Assembly: GCF_000425445.1 (NCBI RefSeq)
Contig: NZ_KE384379.1
Coordinates: forward strand, 292,858 to 356,857
Reading direction: 5' to 3'
From: Flavobacterium denitrificans DSM 15936
Lineage (GTDB): Bacteria > Bacteroidota > Bacteroidia > Flavobacteriales > Flavobacteriaceae
Length of the DNA stretch: 64,000 bases
Positions within the stretch are counted from its first letter, which is position 1. Each line of letters opens with the position of its first letter. Both the position numbers and the translations under genes were made by a program. The notes under the pieces are model-generated. The model did no database searches. It was not told where the DNA came from and was given only the letters and a program-made list of their open reading frames with translations. Positions 8,085 through 16,340 of this stretch are shown here, one piece after another.

Positions 8085-9275
8085 ATGAATCATATTCTTT
8101 CGGACAGAATCAACAACCTTGCGACTTCGCAAACATTAGCAATGGCTGCTTTGGCAAGAGAATTAAAAGCACAAGGAAAAGACATTATCAGTTTAAGTTT
8201 AGGCGAGCCTGATTTCAATACGCCAGACTTCATTAAAGAAGCGGTAAAAAAAGCAGTAGACGAAAATTACAGCACATATTCTCCAGTAGAAGGTTACCTT
8301 GAATTGAGAGAAGCAATCTGCAGAAAATTCAAAAGAGACAATGATTTGGATTACAAACCAACTCAAATCGTAGTTTCTACAGGAGCAAAACAATCTTTAT
8401 ACAACATTGCACAAGTAATGTTAAACGACGGTGACGAGGTTATCTTGCCGGCACCATACTGGGTTTCTTATTTCGAAATCGTAAAACTTTCTGGCGGAGT
8501 TCCGATTGAAGTTCCAACTTCAGTTGAAACAGATTTCAAAATGACCCCAGAGCAATTAGAAGCTGCAATTACACCAAAAACAAAAATGATGTGGTTCTCT
8601 TCTCCTTGTAATCCTTCAGGTTCTGTTTACAGCAGAGAAGAATTAACAGCATTGGCAAAAGTTTTAGAAAAACACCCAAATATTTACGTAGTTTCAGACG
8701 AAATCTATGAGCACATCAATTTCTCAGGAACTTTCTGCAGCATCGGTTCAATTCCTGGAATGTTAGAAAAAACAATCACTGTAAACGGAGTTGCAAAAGC
8801 ATTTGCAATGACAGGATACAGAATTGGTTACATTGGAGCACCAGAATTCATTGCAAAAGCATGTACAAAAATTCAGGGACAAGTAACATCTGGAGCAAAT
8901 TCTGTGGCACAAAGAGCTACAATCACTGCAGTAGATGCTGATCCAAGTGTTTTAAACCATATGGTTGAGGCTTTCCACGGTCGTAGAGATTTAGTAGTTG
9001 GATTATTAAAAGAAATCCCAGGCGTAAAAATCAACGTTCCCGAAGGAGCATTCTACGTATTCCCAGACGTTTCTTCTTTCTTCGGAAAAACATTAAAAGG
9101 ACACGAAATTAAAGATGCAAACGACGTTTCGATGTATCTTTTAGCTGAGGCAAACGTAGCAACAGTAACGGGAGACGCTTTCGGAAACCCGAACTGTATT
9201 CGTTTCTCTTATGCAACAAGCAACGACATCTTAAAAGAAGCATTACGCAGAATCAAAGAAGCTTTGACTGCATAA
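8085..9275 (+). CDS. PLP-dependent aminotransferase, class I (aspartate aminotransferase-like)
   Basis: This 396-residue fold-type I aminotransferase is close in layout to the bacterial Ib aspartate aminotransferases. Seen motifs: GEPDFNTP near residue 40, SPCNPSGS near 173-180, SDEIYEH at 204-210, the PLP-binding lysine K238 in NGVAKAFAMTGYR, and RFSYA near the C-terminus for substrate carboxylate binding. It most likely exchanges amino groups between aspartate or another amino acid and 2-oxoglutarate; exact substrate range cannot be read from sequence. It follows the desaturase by 74 bp and ends in a strong terminator. Confidence 0.9.
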   Translation: MNHILSDRINNLATSQTLAMAALARELKAQGKDIISLSLGEPDFNTPDFIKEAVKKAVDENYSTYSPVEGYLELREAICRKFKRDNDLDYKPTQIVVSTGAKQSLYNIAQVMLNDGDEVILPAPYWVSYFEIVKLSGGVPIEVPTSVETDFKMTPEQLEAAITPKTKMMWFSSPCNPSGSVYSREELTALAKVLEKHPNIYVVSDEIYEHINFSGTFCSIGSIPGMLEKTITVNGVAKAFAMTGYRIGYIGAPEFIAKACTKIQGQVTSGANSVAQRATITAVDADPSVLNHMVEAFHGRRDLVVGLLKEIPGVKINVPEGAFYVFPDVSSFFGKTLKGHEIKDANDVSMYLLAEANVATVTGDAFGNPNCIRFSYATSNDILKEALRRIKEALTA

Positions 9276-9295
9276 CAATATAATAAGTTTTATTA

Positions 9296-9350
9296 AAACG
9301 GCTTAAGGTTCAAAAGTTTCATCACTTTTATACTTTAAGCTGTTTTTTTT
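9296..9350 (+). terminator. Terminator of the aminotransferase gene
   Basis: ACGGCTTAAGG pairs imperfectly with CTTTAAGCTGT across an internal loop, followed by a run of eight Ts. Confidence 0.75.
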
Positions 9351-9360
9351 ATGAAGTTAT

Positions 9361-9463
9361 TTTGGGCGTGCACCGCCGAAAAAGGCGGGTCGGGCTTTCG
9401 GCTATATCTTTTATTCCGCTCCGCTTCATAAAAGGATACCGCCTCAATCCCTCACGCAAACCG
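9361..9463 (-). ncRNA. Candidate structured RNA element, copy 1
   Basis: This is copy 1 of the five-copy intergenic family, read on the minus strand. Outer stem TTTGCGTG pairs with CACGCCCAAA. An inner GGG/CCC closing stem, the ATCCTTTT/AAAAGAT stem and a side hairpin CCGCC...GGCGG are shared with copy 4. It lies between two plus-strand genes, so it is antisense to its neighbours. Rfam Flavo-1 should be tested; I cannot confirm the name. Confidence 0.55.
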
Positions 9464-9647
9464 TAAAACGAAAATATTCATTTTCAAAAGAAAAAAATCC
9501 CCGAGATCTGCTAAATCTGCGAGAGAAAAATTTTTACTTTCAAAATTCCCATTCTACAATATTATAAAACCACACATCTAATCCTGTAAAACATAACACC
9601 TTATAAGTTCTGAAATTTGTAATGTATTAATTAAAAAACTATTAGTC

Positions 9648-10103
9648 ATGACAAATACAGATGTAAACACAGATGAAACCGTAAAAACCTTAAACGGATT
9701 AATTTCAATTCTTGAAGACGGAAAACTAGGATACACAAATGCCGCTGAACATGTAGAAAATCTAGCCATGAAAGCCGATTTTCTTGATTATGCCCGCGAA
9801 CGAGCTTTATTTATTGTAGAACTACAAGACGAAATCAATAAACTTGGAAAATCTACTGACACTTCAGGGGGCGGACCATTAGGCGCCTTACACCGTACCT
9901 GGATCGATATTAAATCTTCTTTTACAGGAGGCGACACCAAAGCAATCATCAACGCTTGCGTTACGGGTGAAGAAGCTGCAATTGAAAAATACAAAATGGC
10001 ACTCGAAGAGAATCACCTTGAGCATAGTCAAGTTTATATTGTTTCAAAACAATTAAACAGCATTCAAAACACTTTATCACAAATTAAAATGAGAGCAAAT
10101 TAA
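9648..10103 (+). CDS. DUF2383 (PA2169 family) four-helix-bundle protein
   Basis: This 151-residue soluble, helical protein has the pattern of the DUF2383/PA2169 ferritin-like family. An opening ETVKTLNGLISILEDGKLGY is followed by a GGGPLGALHR turn, a WIDIKSS segment and a final long helix. Members are abundant in environmental bacteria and are often linked to stress conditions, but no activity is established. It is a single gene with a strong terminator. Repeated Glu, Asp and His residues would allow metal binding, but I see no strict di-iron ExxH pairs. Confidence 0.85.
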   Translation: MTNTDVNTDETVKTLNGLISILEDGKLGYTNAAEHVENLAMKADFLDYARERALFIVELQDEINKLGKSTDTSGGGPLGALHRTWIDIKSSFTGGDTKAIINACVTGEEAAIEKYKMALEENHLEHSQVYIVSKQLNSIQNTLSQIKMRAN

Positions 10104-10126
10104 TATCATTGAAGCTTTTGTTTTAG

Positions 10127-10163
10127 AAAAACTGCTTGGTTTAAATAACCAAGCAGTTTTTTT
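10127..10163 (+). terminator. Terminator of the DUF2383 gene
   Basis: AAAACTGCTTGGTT pairs perfectly with AACCAAGCAGTTTT, followed by Ts. Confidence 0.9.
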
Positions 10164-10383
10164 GTTCTACCTGATGACAAATCTCTAAAATGGATGAATC
10201 CCGAAAGAACGATTTAATTTGCAGCAACGGATTTTAATTCGTTGAGAAAGATACAGAGTCGAATCATTCCATATTAAGTTAACAATTTCAAAAAAATCGC
10301 TTCATCACTAGCAAACTCGAATAATTTATTAGACCTTTGCACACTTTTTTTCGGGAATACCACAAAAGTCTAAAGTTTTAGAA

Positions 10384-12258
10384 ATGAAGAAGAAAATCGA
10401 AATATTAGCTCCTGCTAGAGATTTAATTGGAGGAATCGCTGCCATAAATAGTGGTGCCGATGCTGTGTATATTGGTGCACCGCAATTTGGTGCACGTTCT
10501 AATGCCAACAATTCAATCGAAGATGTTGCCGAACTGGTAAAATACGCACACTTATTTAACGCTCAGGTTTTTGTAGTTATCAATACTATTTTATATGATA
10601 ACGAATTAGAAACTTGTCGTGCCATGATTTGGGAATTATACGATATTGGTGTCGATGCGTTAATTATTCAGGATATGGCGATTATGGAAATGGACTTGCC
10701 TCCAATCGTACTTCATGCCAGTACACAAGCTAATAATCGTGATGCCGATAAAATAAAATTCTTAAAAGACGCTGGTATTAAACGTGTAGTTTTAGCACGT
10801 GAATTAAACTTGCATCAAATCAAAACAATATACGATCACGCTGATGTTGAATTAGAGTTTTTCGTAACTGGAGCTTTATGTGTTTCCTTTAGCGGAAACT
10901 GTTATATGAGTGTGGCCAACGGAGAACGAAGCGCGAATCGTGGTTCATGCGCACAAAACTGCCGTTTACCATACAACTTAATCGACGGAAATGGAGATAC
11001 TTTAATCAGAAACAGTCACTTGCTTTCGATTAAAGATTTAGATATTTCAGACCAGATTCCGAATTTGATCGAAGCGGGAATCGTTTCTTTCAAAATCGAA
11101 GGTCGATTAAAAGATGTGGCTTACGTTAAAAACAACGTGTCTTATCTTCGTCAAAAATTAGATAGTTATTTAGAAGGTCCGGGAAGCGATAAATACACAA
11201 AAGCTTCTTCTGGAAAATGTACGTATACTTTTGATTCTGCATTAAACAGAACTTTCAACCGTGGCTATACTGATTATTTCGTTAACGAAAGACATAGCTC
11301 AATTGGTTCTTGGGAAAGCCCAAAATCAAAAGGGCAATATATCGGTAAATTAATTCGAACTGTTGGCGGTGCTTACGAAATCGAAAACGGCGAATTATTA
11401 AACAACGGCGACGGACTTTGCTTCATCAACGAAAATAACGAAGCTGACGGAATCTACGTAAACAAAGCCGAAAACGGAAAAGTATATCCAAACGTTTTAA
11501 AAGAAGTAAAAGACGGAACTTTCATTTACAGAAATAACGACGCTGCTTTCATCAAAATTGTGGAAAGAGAAGATAGTGCCGTGCGTAAATTAAGTACAAC
11601 TTTATTGCTTACTGAAACTGAAACTGGTTTCGAATTAATCGCAACCGACGAAGACGGAAACGTAAGTACGGTAAATTTAGAACACCCAAAAGAGCAAACA
11701 AAAACAGGCGAATCTATAGAAGAAAACATCAAAACACAATTAGCAAAAACAGGTTTTACGCCTTATACAGCTGATGAAATCAATATTATGTTTTCTCAAA
11801 ACTGGTTCCTGCCTATTTCAAAAATTAACGAAATGAGAAGAACAGTTTACGATCAGTTAACAGAAATTCGTCTCGCAAATTACGTTCGTGAAGAACACCA
11901 ATTGGTAAAAACGTCGCATCCGTATCCAGAAACTAAACTGGATTTCATGTACAACGTTTCGAACAAAACAGCTCGTAAATTCTACGAACGCCACGGTGTT
12001 ACCGAAATCGAAAAAGCATTCGAATTACAATGGGATCCAGGAAAATCTCGAGTAATGACAACCAAATATTGCATCAAATACGAATTGAAAAAATGCCCAA
12101 TACACCAAAAAGACATCGTTGGTGTCAAGGTAAAAGAGCCACTAGTATTAAAACAAGGTGAGCTTGAATACAAACTAAAATTCAACTGCAAACCCTGCGA
12201 AATGGAAATCTGGGAAAAAGATGCTGAATTTGAAATTGAAGAAGATCATTTTCATTAA
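10384..12258 (+). CDS. Peptidase U32-family protein, probable RNA hydroxylation enzyme (RlhA/TrhP-like)
   Basis: This 624-residue protein opens with ILAPARDLIGGIAAINSGADAVYIG, the TIM-barrel start of the U32 family. C166, C173, C189 and C193, in the GNCYMS and GSCAQNC stretches, fit the conserved cysteines of this family. Further cysteines occur near the C-terminus. In E. coli the relatives YegQ (TrhP) and YdcP (RlhA) are needed for 5-hydroxylation of tRNA uridine or 23S rRNA cytidine, so an RNA-modification role is more likely than proteolysis. The length is nearer to RlhA. The RNA substrate cannot be assigned from sequence. Confidence 0.85.
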   Translation: MKKKIEILAPARDLIGGIAAINSGADAVYIGAPQFGARSNANNSIEDVAELVKYAHLFNAQVFVVINTILYDNELETCRAMIWELYDIGVDALIIQDMAIMEMDLPPIVLHASTQANNRDADKIKFLKDAGIKRVVLARELNLHQIKTIYDHADVELEFFVTGALCVSFSGNCYMSVANGERSANRGSCAQNCRLPYNLIDGNGDTLIRNSHLLSIKDLDISDQIPNLIEAGIVSFKIEGRLKDVAYVKNNVSYLRQKLDSYLEGPGSDKYTKASSGKCTYTFDSALNRTFNRGYTDYFVNERHSSIGSWESPKSKGQYIGKLIRTVGGAYEIENGELLNNGDGLCFINENNEADGIYVNKAENGKVYPNVLKEVKDGTFIYRNNDAAFIKIVEREDSAVRKLSTTLLLTETETGFELIATDEDGNVSTVNLEHPKEQTKTGESIEENIKTQLAKTGFTPYTADEINIMFSQNWFLPISKINEMRRTVYDQLTEIRLANYVREEHQLVKTSHPYPETKLDFMYNVSNKTARKFYERHGVTEIEKAFELQWDPGKSRVMTTKYCIKYELKKCPIHQKDIVGVKVKEPLVLKQGELEYKLKFNCKPCEMEIWEKDAEFEIEEDHFH

Positions 12259-12264
12259 TATACA

Positions 12265-12298
12265 AACCGATACTTTTTAAAAGAAGTATCGGTTTTTT
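12265..12298 (+). terminator. Terminator of the U32-family gene
   Basis: AACCGATACTT pairs with AAGTATCGGTT and runs into six Ts. Confidence 0.9.
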
Positions 12299-12300
12299 AT

Positions 12301-12398
12301 TTTGGGCGTGTCCCTCCGGGTCGGGCTATCCGTTTCAAGTCCTCGCCTGTTCGTTCCTCACGGCTGTGGGCTTTCCACTTCTATCCCTCACGCAAACG
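12301..12398 (-). ncRNA. Candidate structured RNA element, copy 2
   Basis: Copy 2 of the family, read on the minus strand. TTTGCGTGAGGGATAGAAG opens the left arm; GAAACGGATAGCCCGACCC and CACGCCCAAAA close the right arm. The apical part is unlike the other copies (it lacks the CCTTTT/AAAAG stem), while the base stems are kept. It is antisense to both flanking plus-strand genes. Confidence 0.55.
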
Positions 12399-12435
12399 GT
12401 TTTATAATAGCGTTTTCGTTTAAAATTCCCCGAAT

Positions 12436-12546
12436 CTTGTCATTTCGGAACGAGAAATCGCACTAGAAACTCCGCAATCAAAATCGCCAATCTTTGTCGA
12501 ATCCCGAGTGTGATTTCTCGTTCCTCGAAATGACAAACTGTGTGGT
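12436..12546. repeat. GTCATTTCG-family inverted repeat
   Basis: GTCATTTCGGAACGAGAAAT on the left is answered by ATTTCTCGTTCCTCGAAATGAC on the right. Related copies carrying TCGAAATGACAAA or TCGGAATGACAAA occur at about 20098, 20604 and 51571, all between genes. Confidence 0.7.
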
Positions 12547-12676
12547 TAGTTTATCTAAAAGACAAGCTAGTTATTAAATTAAATCTGCCGAATCCCCAAA
12601 ATCTGCGAGAGAAATTCTTTGCGCCATTTTTTATCTTAAAAACAAAAACTTAGCGTTCTTCGTGTAATTCTTTGCT

Positions 12677-12692
12677 CCCGATAGCTATCGGG
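12677..12692. repeat. 16-bp palindrome CCCGATAGCTATCGGG, copy 1
   Basis: Perfect self-complementary sequence, 59 bp before the purT start. Identical copies are at 20025-20040 and 21892-21907. Confidence 0.8.
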
Positions 12693-12750
12693 ATTGCGGT
12701 TAAAAACATTTTTAATTACTTTTACTACTCAAACATTACAACCCTCCAAA

Positions 12751-13911
12751 ATGAAAATACTACTCTTAGGTTCAGGCGAGTTAGGCAAAGAATTTGTCAT
12801 TGCTGCACAACGAATCGGACAAACCATAATTGCAGTTGACAGTTACGAAAATGCTCCAGCCATGCAAGTTGCTCACGGTTTTGAAGTCATTAATATGCTC
12901 GACGGCGAAGCGCTTGACAGAATTGTAGCCAAACACAAACCAGACTTTATAGTTCCTGAAATAGAAGCCATTCGCACGGAACGTTTTTACGATTACGAAA
13001 AACAAGGAATCACGGTTGTCCCTTCAGCGAAGGCGGCAAACTTTACCATGAACCGTAAAGCCATTCGTGATTTAGCATCAAAAGAACTTGGGCTAAGAAC
13101 TGCCAAATACCAATACGCAACTTCTGCAGAAGAACTTCAAAAAGCCGTTCAGGAAGTTGGAATTCCTTGTGTAGTAAAACCATTGATGTCTTCGTCAGGA
13201 AAAGGGCAATCAACAATCAAAACAGAAAGTGATATCGAAAAAGCATGGCAATATGCCGTTGCGGGTTCGCGTGGAGATGTTATCGAAGTGATTGTTGAAG
13301 CTTTTGTAAATTTCGATTCTGAAATTACACTTTTAACCATTACGCAAAACGGCAACCCTACTTTGTTTTGTGCGCCAATTGGCCACAGACAAGAAAGAGG
13401 CGATTATCAGGAAAGCTGGCAACCGGCTTTGGTTTCTGAAAAAGATTTGTACGAAGCACAAGATATGGCCGAAAAAATCACCGAAGCACTTGGCGGAGCT
13501 GGACTTTTTGGCGTTGAATTTTTCCTGACTAAAGAAGGAGTTTATTTCTCAGAACTTTCTCCGCGTCCGCATGATACCGGAATGGTAACTTTGGCCGGAA
13601 CACAAAATTTCAACGAATTTGAATTGCATTTAAGAGCAATCTTAAGTCTTCCGATTTTCGAAATTACTTTAGAAAAAGCTGGAGCAAGCGCCGTGATTTT
13701 AGCTTCACAAGATTCGACAAACCCAACTTTTACCGGAATCGAAAAAGTAGCCGCTTTACCAAAAACTGATTTCAGGATTTTCGGAAAACCAACATCAAGA
13801 CCTTACCGAAGAATGGGAGTTGTTTTAAGTCACGATACACTTTCCACTCCAATAAATGAAGTAACAGAACGCGCCAAAGAAACGGCAAAATTAATAACTG
13901 TAAACTCTTAA
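12751..13911 (+). CDS. purT: Formate-dependent phosphoribosylglycinamide formyltransferase
   Basis: This 386-residue ATP-grasp enzyme formylates GAR using formate and ATP, the third step of purine synthesis and an alternative to folate-dependent PurN. The start MKILLLGSGELGKEF carries the N-terminal nucleotide-fold signature. EIEAIRTE, VVKPLMSSSGKGQS (ATP-grasp loop), GVEFFL and ELSPRPHDTGMVT are family hallmarks. The frame is open from 12694, but the ATG at 12751 gives the normal length and N-terminus. It starts a tight operon: DUF6370 begins 2 bp after its stop. Confidence 0.95.
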   Translation: MKILLLGSGELGKEFVIAAQRIGQTIIAVDSYENAPAMQVAHGFEVINMLDGEALDRIVAKHKPDFIVPEIEAIRTERFYDYEKQGITVVPSAKAANFTMNRKAIRDLASKELGLRTAKYQYATSAEELQKAVQEVGIPCVVKPLMSSSGKGQSTIKTESDIEKAWQYAVAGSRGDVIEVIVEAFVNFDSEITLLTITQNGNPTLFCAPIGHRQERGDYQESWQPALVSEKDLYEAQDMAEKITEALGGAGLFGVEFFLTKEGVYFSELSPRPHDTGMVTLAGTQNFNEFELHLRAILSLPIFEITLEKAGASAVILASQDSTNPTFTGIEKVAALPKTDFRIFGKPTSRPYRRMGVVLSHDTLSTPINEVTERAKETAKLITVNS

Positions 13912-13913
13912 AA

Positions 13914-14234
13914 ATGAAAAAACTAATATTCATGACTTTCCTTTTTATCGGAATTTCAACTCAGGCTCAAGACAAAAAGAAATTTGACCAACCAACTGTA
14001 GTAGAAGCTTCTTGTGGAGAATGCCAATTTGGAATGAAAGGTAAAAGCTGTGATTTAGCCGTTCGAATTGACGGAAAATCGTATTTTGTTGAAGGAACAA
14101 AAATTGATCAGCATGGTGATGCTCATGCAAAAGACGGATTCTGCAACGCGATCAGAAAAGCTTCTGTTACAGGGCAAATCAAAGGAAATAAATTTATCGC
14201 TACTTCATTTACCTTAATTGACGATAAAAAATAA
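13914..14234 (+). CDS. Small secreted cysteine-rich protein (DUF6370-like)
   Basis: This is a 106-residue protein with a Sec signal peptide (about residues 1-18, ending in TQAQ). The mature part carries four cysteines: SCGEC, KSC and FCN. An HGDAH motif lies between the third and fourth, a layout that could bind metal or form two disulfides. It resembles the small DUF6370 family of Bacteroidetes, whose function is unknown. The gene begins 2 bp after purT and its stop overlaps the next start (TAATG), so it is translationally coupled to the Crp/Fnr-type regulator. Confidence 0.8.
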   Translation: MKKLIFMTFLFIGISTQAQDKKKFDQPTVVEASCGECQFGMKGKSCDLAVRIDGKSYFVEGTKIDQHGDAHAKDGFCNAIRKASVTGQIKGNKFIATSFTLIDDKK

Positions 14235-14809
14235 TGGAATTAATTCTCCAAAATATCGCCAAACACGTTTCTTTGACACCAGAAGAACAAGTACTTTTTT
14301 TATCGAAACTAGAAACAAATACTTATAAAGCCAAAACGGTTTTGTTGAACGCTGGTGAAGTCTGCAAACATTCATATTTTGTAAACTCAGGAATTTTAAG
14401 AAGTTTCAATATCAACGACAATATTGTTGAACATGTACTTTCTTTCGCTTGCGAAGGCTGGTGGATAAGCGATATGTACAGCTATTTTTCTGAAAAACCA
14501 GGACAACTTTTTATTGAAGTTTTAGAAGAAGCTGAAGTGGTTTCTTTATCCAAAGTAAATCAGGAACAATTATATCTTGAAATTCCAAAACTAGAACGTT
14601 TTTTTAGAATTTTAATCGAGAATTCTTTAGTTGCCAACCAACAAAGATTAATGGATAATTTAAGCTTGCCTGCAGAAGAACGTTTTGAAAAATTCACTAA
14701 GAAATACGGAACATTGGTTCACAAAGTTCCTCAAAAACAAATTGCTTCTTTCATTGGCGTAACACCCGAATTCTTTAGTAAAATGAAAGCTCGACTTTTG
14801 AAAAAATAA
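14234..14809 (+). CDS. Crp/Fnr-family transcriptional regulator
   Basis: This 191-residue protein has an N-terminal cyclic-nucleotide-binding-like beta roll (residues about 10-120, including LLNAGEVCKHSYFVNSGILR). A long dimer helix and a C-terminal winged helix (QKQIASFIGVTPEFFSKMKA) follow. It matches the short Crp/Fnr-like regulators common in Bacteroidetes, which usually lack the residues needed to bind cAMP. No Fnr-type cysteine cluster is present. It is coupled to the DUF6370 gene by a 1-base overlap, suggesting that the two act together. Its target sites are not known from this window. Confidence 0.85.
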   Translation: MELILQNIAKHVSLTPEEQVLFLSKLETNTYKAKTVLLNAGEVCKHSYFVNSGILRSFNINDNIVEHVLSFACEGWWISDMYSYFSEKPGQLFIEVLEEAEVVSLSKVNQEQLYLEIPKLERFFRILIENSLVANQQRLMDNLSLPAEERFEKFTKKYGTLVHKVPQKQIASFIGVTPEFFSKMKARLLKK

Positions 14810-14812
14810 AAT

Positions 14813-14911
14813 TAAACCATTAAGACATTAAGAATCATTAAGCTAGACTTAATCTTTCTTATTTTTTAAGAATATAAAGCTTAACTTTCTTAATATCTTA
14901 ATGGTTGAAAA
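14813..14911. terminator. Long imperfect hairpin between convergent crp-like gene and aceA
   Basis: AACCATTAAGA on the left is complementary to TCTTAATGGTT on the right, with several internal TTAAG/CTTAA pairs. It separates two convergent genes and probably stops both transcripts. The word-like repetition of CATTAAG marks it as part of a low-complexity intergenic repeat class. Confidence 0.6.
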
Positions 14912-14918
14912 AAAAGAA

Positions 14919-16199
14919 TTAAAATTGCTCAACCTCCGTAGAATGCTCCATTGCGGTTATTGCTGATTTTCCTAGCATTACTGTGTTTTGAACCGCATCA
15001 AAATAAGAAGTCCCAACAAAAGCTTGGTGTTTTACCGCTCTGAATCCGTTTTTCTGTAAAGCAAATTCGCGTTCCTGCAATTCAGAATAACCTGCCATAC
15101 CGCGCTCTTTATACGCTTTTGATAATTCAAACATACTCGTATTCAAAGCATGGAATCCTGCTAAAGTGATGAATTGGAAACTATATCCCATTGCTGCCAA
15201 ATCTTCTCTGAAAGTTTCCATTTCGGCAACTGATAATTTCGCCGCCCAATTGAAAGATGGCGAACAATTGTATGCTAACATTTTATCTGGAAATTCTTTT
15301 TTCATTGCTTTTGCAAACTTTCTAGCATAATCCAAATCCGGATTACTGGTTTCCATCCAAATTAAATCGGCGTAGGGCGCATAGCTCAATCCTCTCGCAA
15401 TTCCCTGATCGATTCCATTTTTAACGTAAAAGAAACCTTCGGCCGTTTTTTCTCCTGTCAAAAACTTTCTATCTCTTGGATCTGCGTCGCTCGTTAATAA
15501 ATTGGCCGCATCGGCATCTGTTCTTGCAACAATTAAAGTTGAAACTCCCATAACATCTGAAGCCAGTCGCGCTGCAATTAATTTATTGATCGCTTCTTGA
15601 GTTGGAACCAAAACTTTCCCTCCCAAGTGTCCGCACTTTTTAGCAGAACTTAATTGATCTTCAAAATGAACTCCAGAAGCTCCAGCTTCGATCATCGATT
15701 TCATTAATTCGAAAGCATTTAGGTTTCCCCCAAAACCTGCTTCGGCATCAGCCACAATCGGAACCAGATAATCTTTTTTACCTTCAATTTTATTTACATT
15801 CTGAATCTGATCAGCACGCAACAAAGCATTATTGATCTTTTTTACCACCATTGGTACGCTGTTTACCGGATAAAGTGATTGGTCAGGATACATTTCGCCA
15901 GCCAGATTTGCATCGGCAGCAACCTGCCATCCGCTCAAATAAATCGCTTCTAAACCCGCATCGACCTCTTGAATCGCCTGATTTCCAGTCAAAGCTCCCA
16001 ACCCCGCAACATAATCCTGACTTTTTAACTTTCTCCATAATTTTTCCGCACCCATTTTGGCAATAGAATGCTCAATTTTATACGATCCCTGAAGCGCCAC
16101 AACTTCGCTTGCAGTGTAAGGACGTTCAACACCTTTCCATCTTGGGTTCGTGATCCAATCGTTAATCAATTCCTGAATTCTGTCTTCTGTTGTTTTCAT
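14919..16199 (-). CDS. aceA: Isocitrate lyase
   Basis: This 426-residue enzyme cleaves isocitrate to glyoxylate and succinate, the first step of the glyoxylate shunt. The catalytic signature KKCGH is at residues 187-191 with C189 as the acid/base residue, and DAEAGFGG and ARTDADAA metal- and substrate-binding stretches are present. The frame extends upstream to 16292, but MKTTEDRIQELI at 16199 gives the standard N-terminus and length; the longer version would run into the intergenic hairpins. It is second in the aceB-aceA operon. Confidence 0.96.
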   Translation of the reverse strand: MKTTEDRIQELINDWITNPRWKGVERPYTASEVVALQGSYKIEHSIAKMGAEKLWRKLKSQDYVAGLGALTGNQAIQEVDAGLEAIYLSGWQVAADANLAGEMYPDQSLYPVNSVPMVVKKINNALLRADQIQNVNKIEGKKDYLVPIVADAEAGFGGNLNAFELMKSMIEAGASGVHFEDQLSSAKKCGHLGGKVLVPTQEAINKLIAARLASDVMGVSTLIVARTDADAANLLTSDADPRDRKFLTGEKTAEGFFYVKNGIDQGIARGLSYAPYADLIWMETSNPDLDYARKFAKAMKKEFPDKMLAYNCSPSFNWAAKLSVAEMETFREDLAAMGYSFQFITLAGFHALNTSMFELSKAYKERGMAGYSELQEREFALQKNGFRAVKHQAFVGTSYFDAVQNTVMLGKSAITAMEHSTEVEQF

Positions 16200-16246
16200 A
16201 AATAATATAGTTAAGTTGGTTAGTAAGTAATAGTGTTGTGTGATTT

Positions 16247-16323
16247 CCTGCAAGGTCTTTTTTTGACCTTGTAGGTTTTGTATTCTTGACAAAATACCTA
16301 CAAGGTTTTCAAAACCTTGCAGG
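16247..16323. repeat. Double CTGCAAGG/CCTTGTAGG hairpin between aceB and aceA
   Basis: Two adjacent hairpins: CCTGCAAGGTC...GACCTTGTAGG at 16247-16275 and CCTACAAGGTTTT...AAAACCTTGCAGG at 16297-16323. The second is the mirror of the first, so the whole block can also fold as one long stem. It occupies most of the 141-bp gap inside the operon and may modulate aceA expression relative to aceB. Confidence 0.75.
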
Positions 16324-16340
16324 AATTCAAATCAATTCTT

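Larger units (their letters stand above)
9276..9647. other. Gene-free interval before the DUF2383 gene
   Basis: The interval of 372 bp holds the aminotransferase terminator, structured element copy 1 and a short motif AAATCTGCGAGAGAAA at about 9515-9530. That motif recurs near 12600 in the next repeat-rich gap. The last 100 bp are AT-rich leader sequence with no full -7 match that I can find. Confidence 0.6.
12259..12750. other. Repeat-rich gene-free interval before purT
   Basis: This 492-bp gap is built almost wholly of repeats: the U32-gene terminator, structured element copy 2, and a long inverted repeat at 12436-12546. These are followed by an ATCTGCGAGAGAAA motif near 12600 and the palindrome CCCGATAGCTATCGGG at 12677-12692. 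No ORF in it looks coding. Confidence 0.7.

Noticed and set aside
9361..12398. Repeat-filled gaps as insertion sequence remnants or CRISPR
   Set aside because: No transposase fragment and no regular repeat-spacer pattern; the sequences are hairpins shared with other gaps.
14919..16292. 457-residue version of isocitrate lyase
   Set aside because: The added 31 residues translate intergenic hairpin sequence; the 426-residue form has the normal N-terminus.
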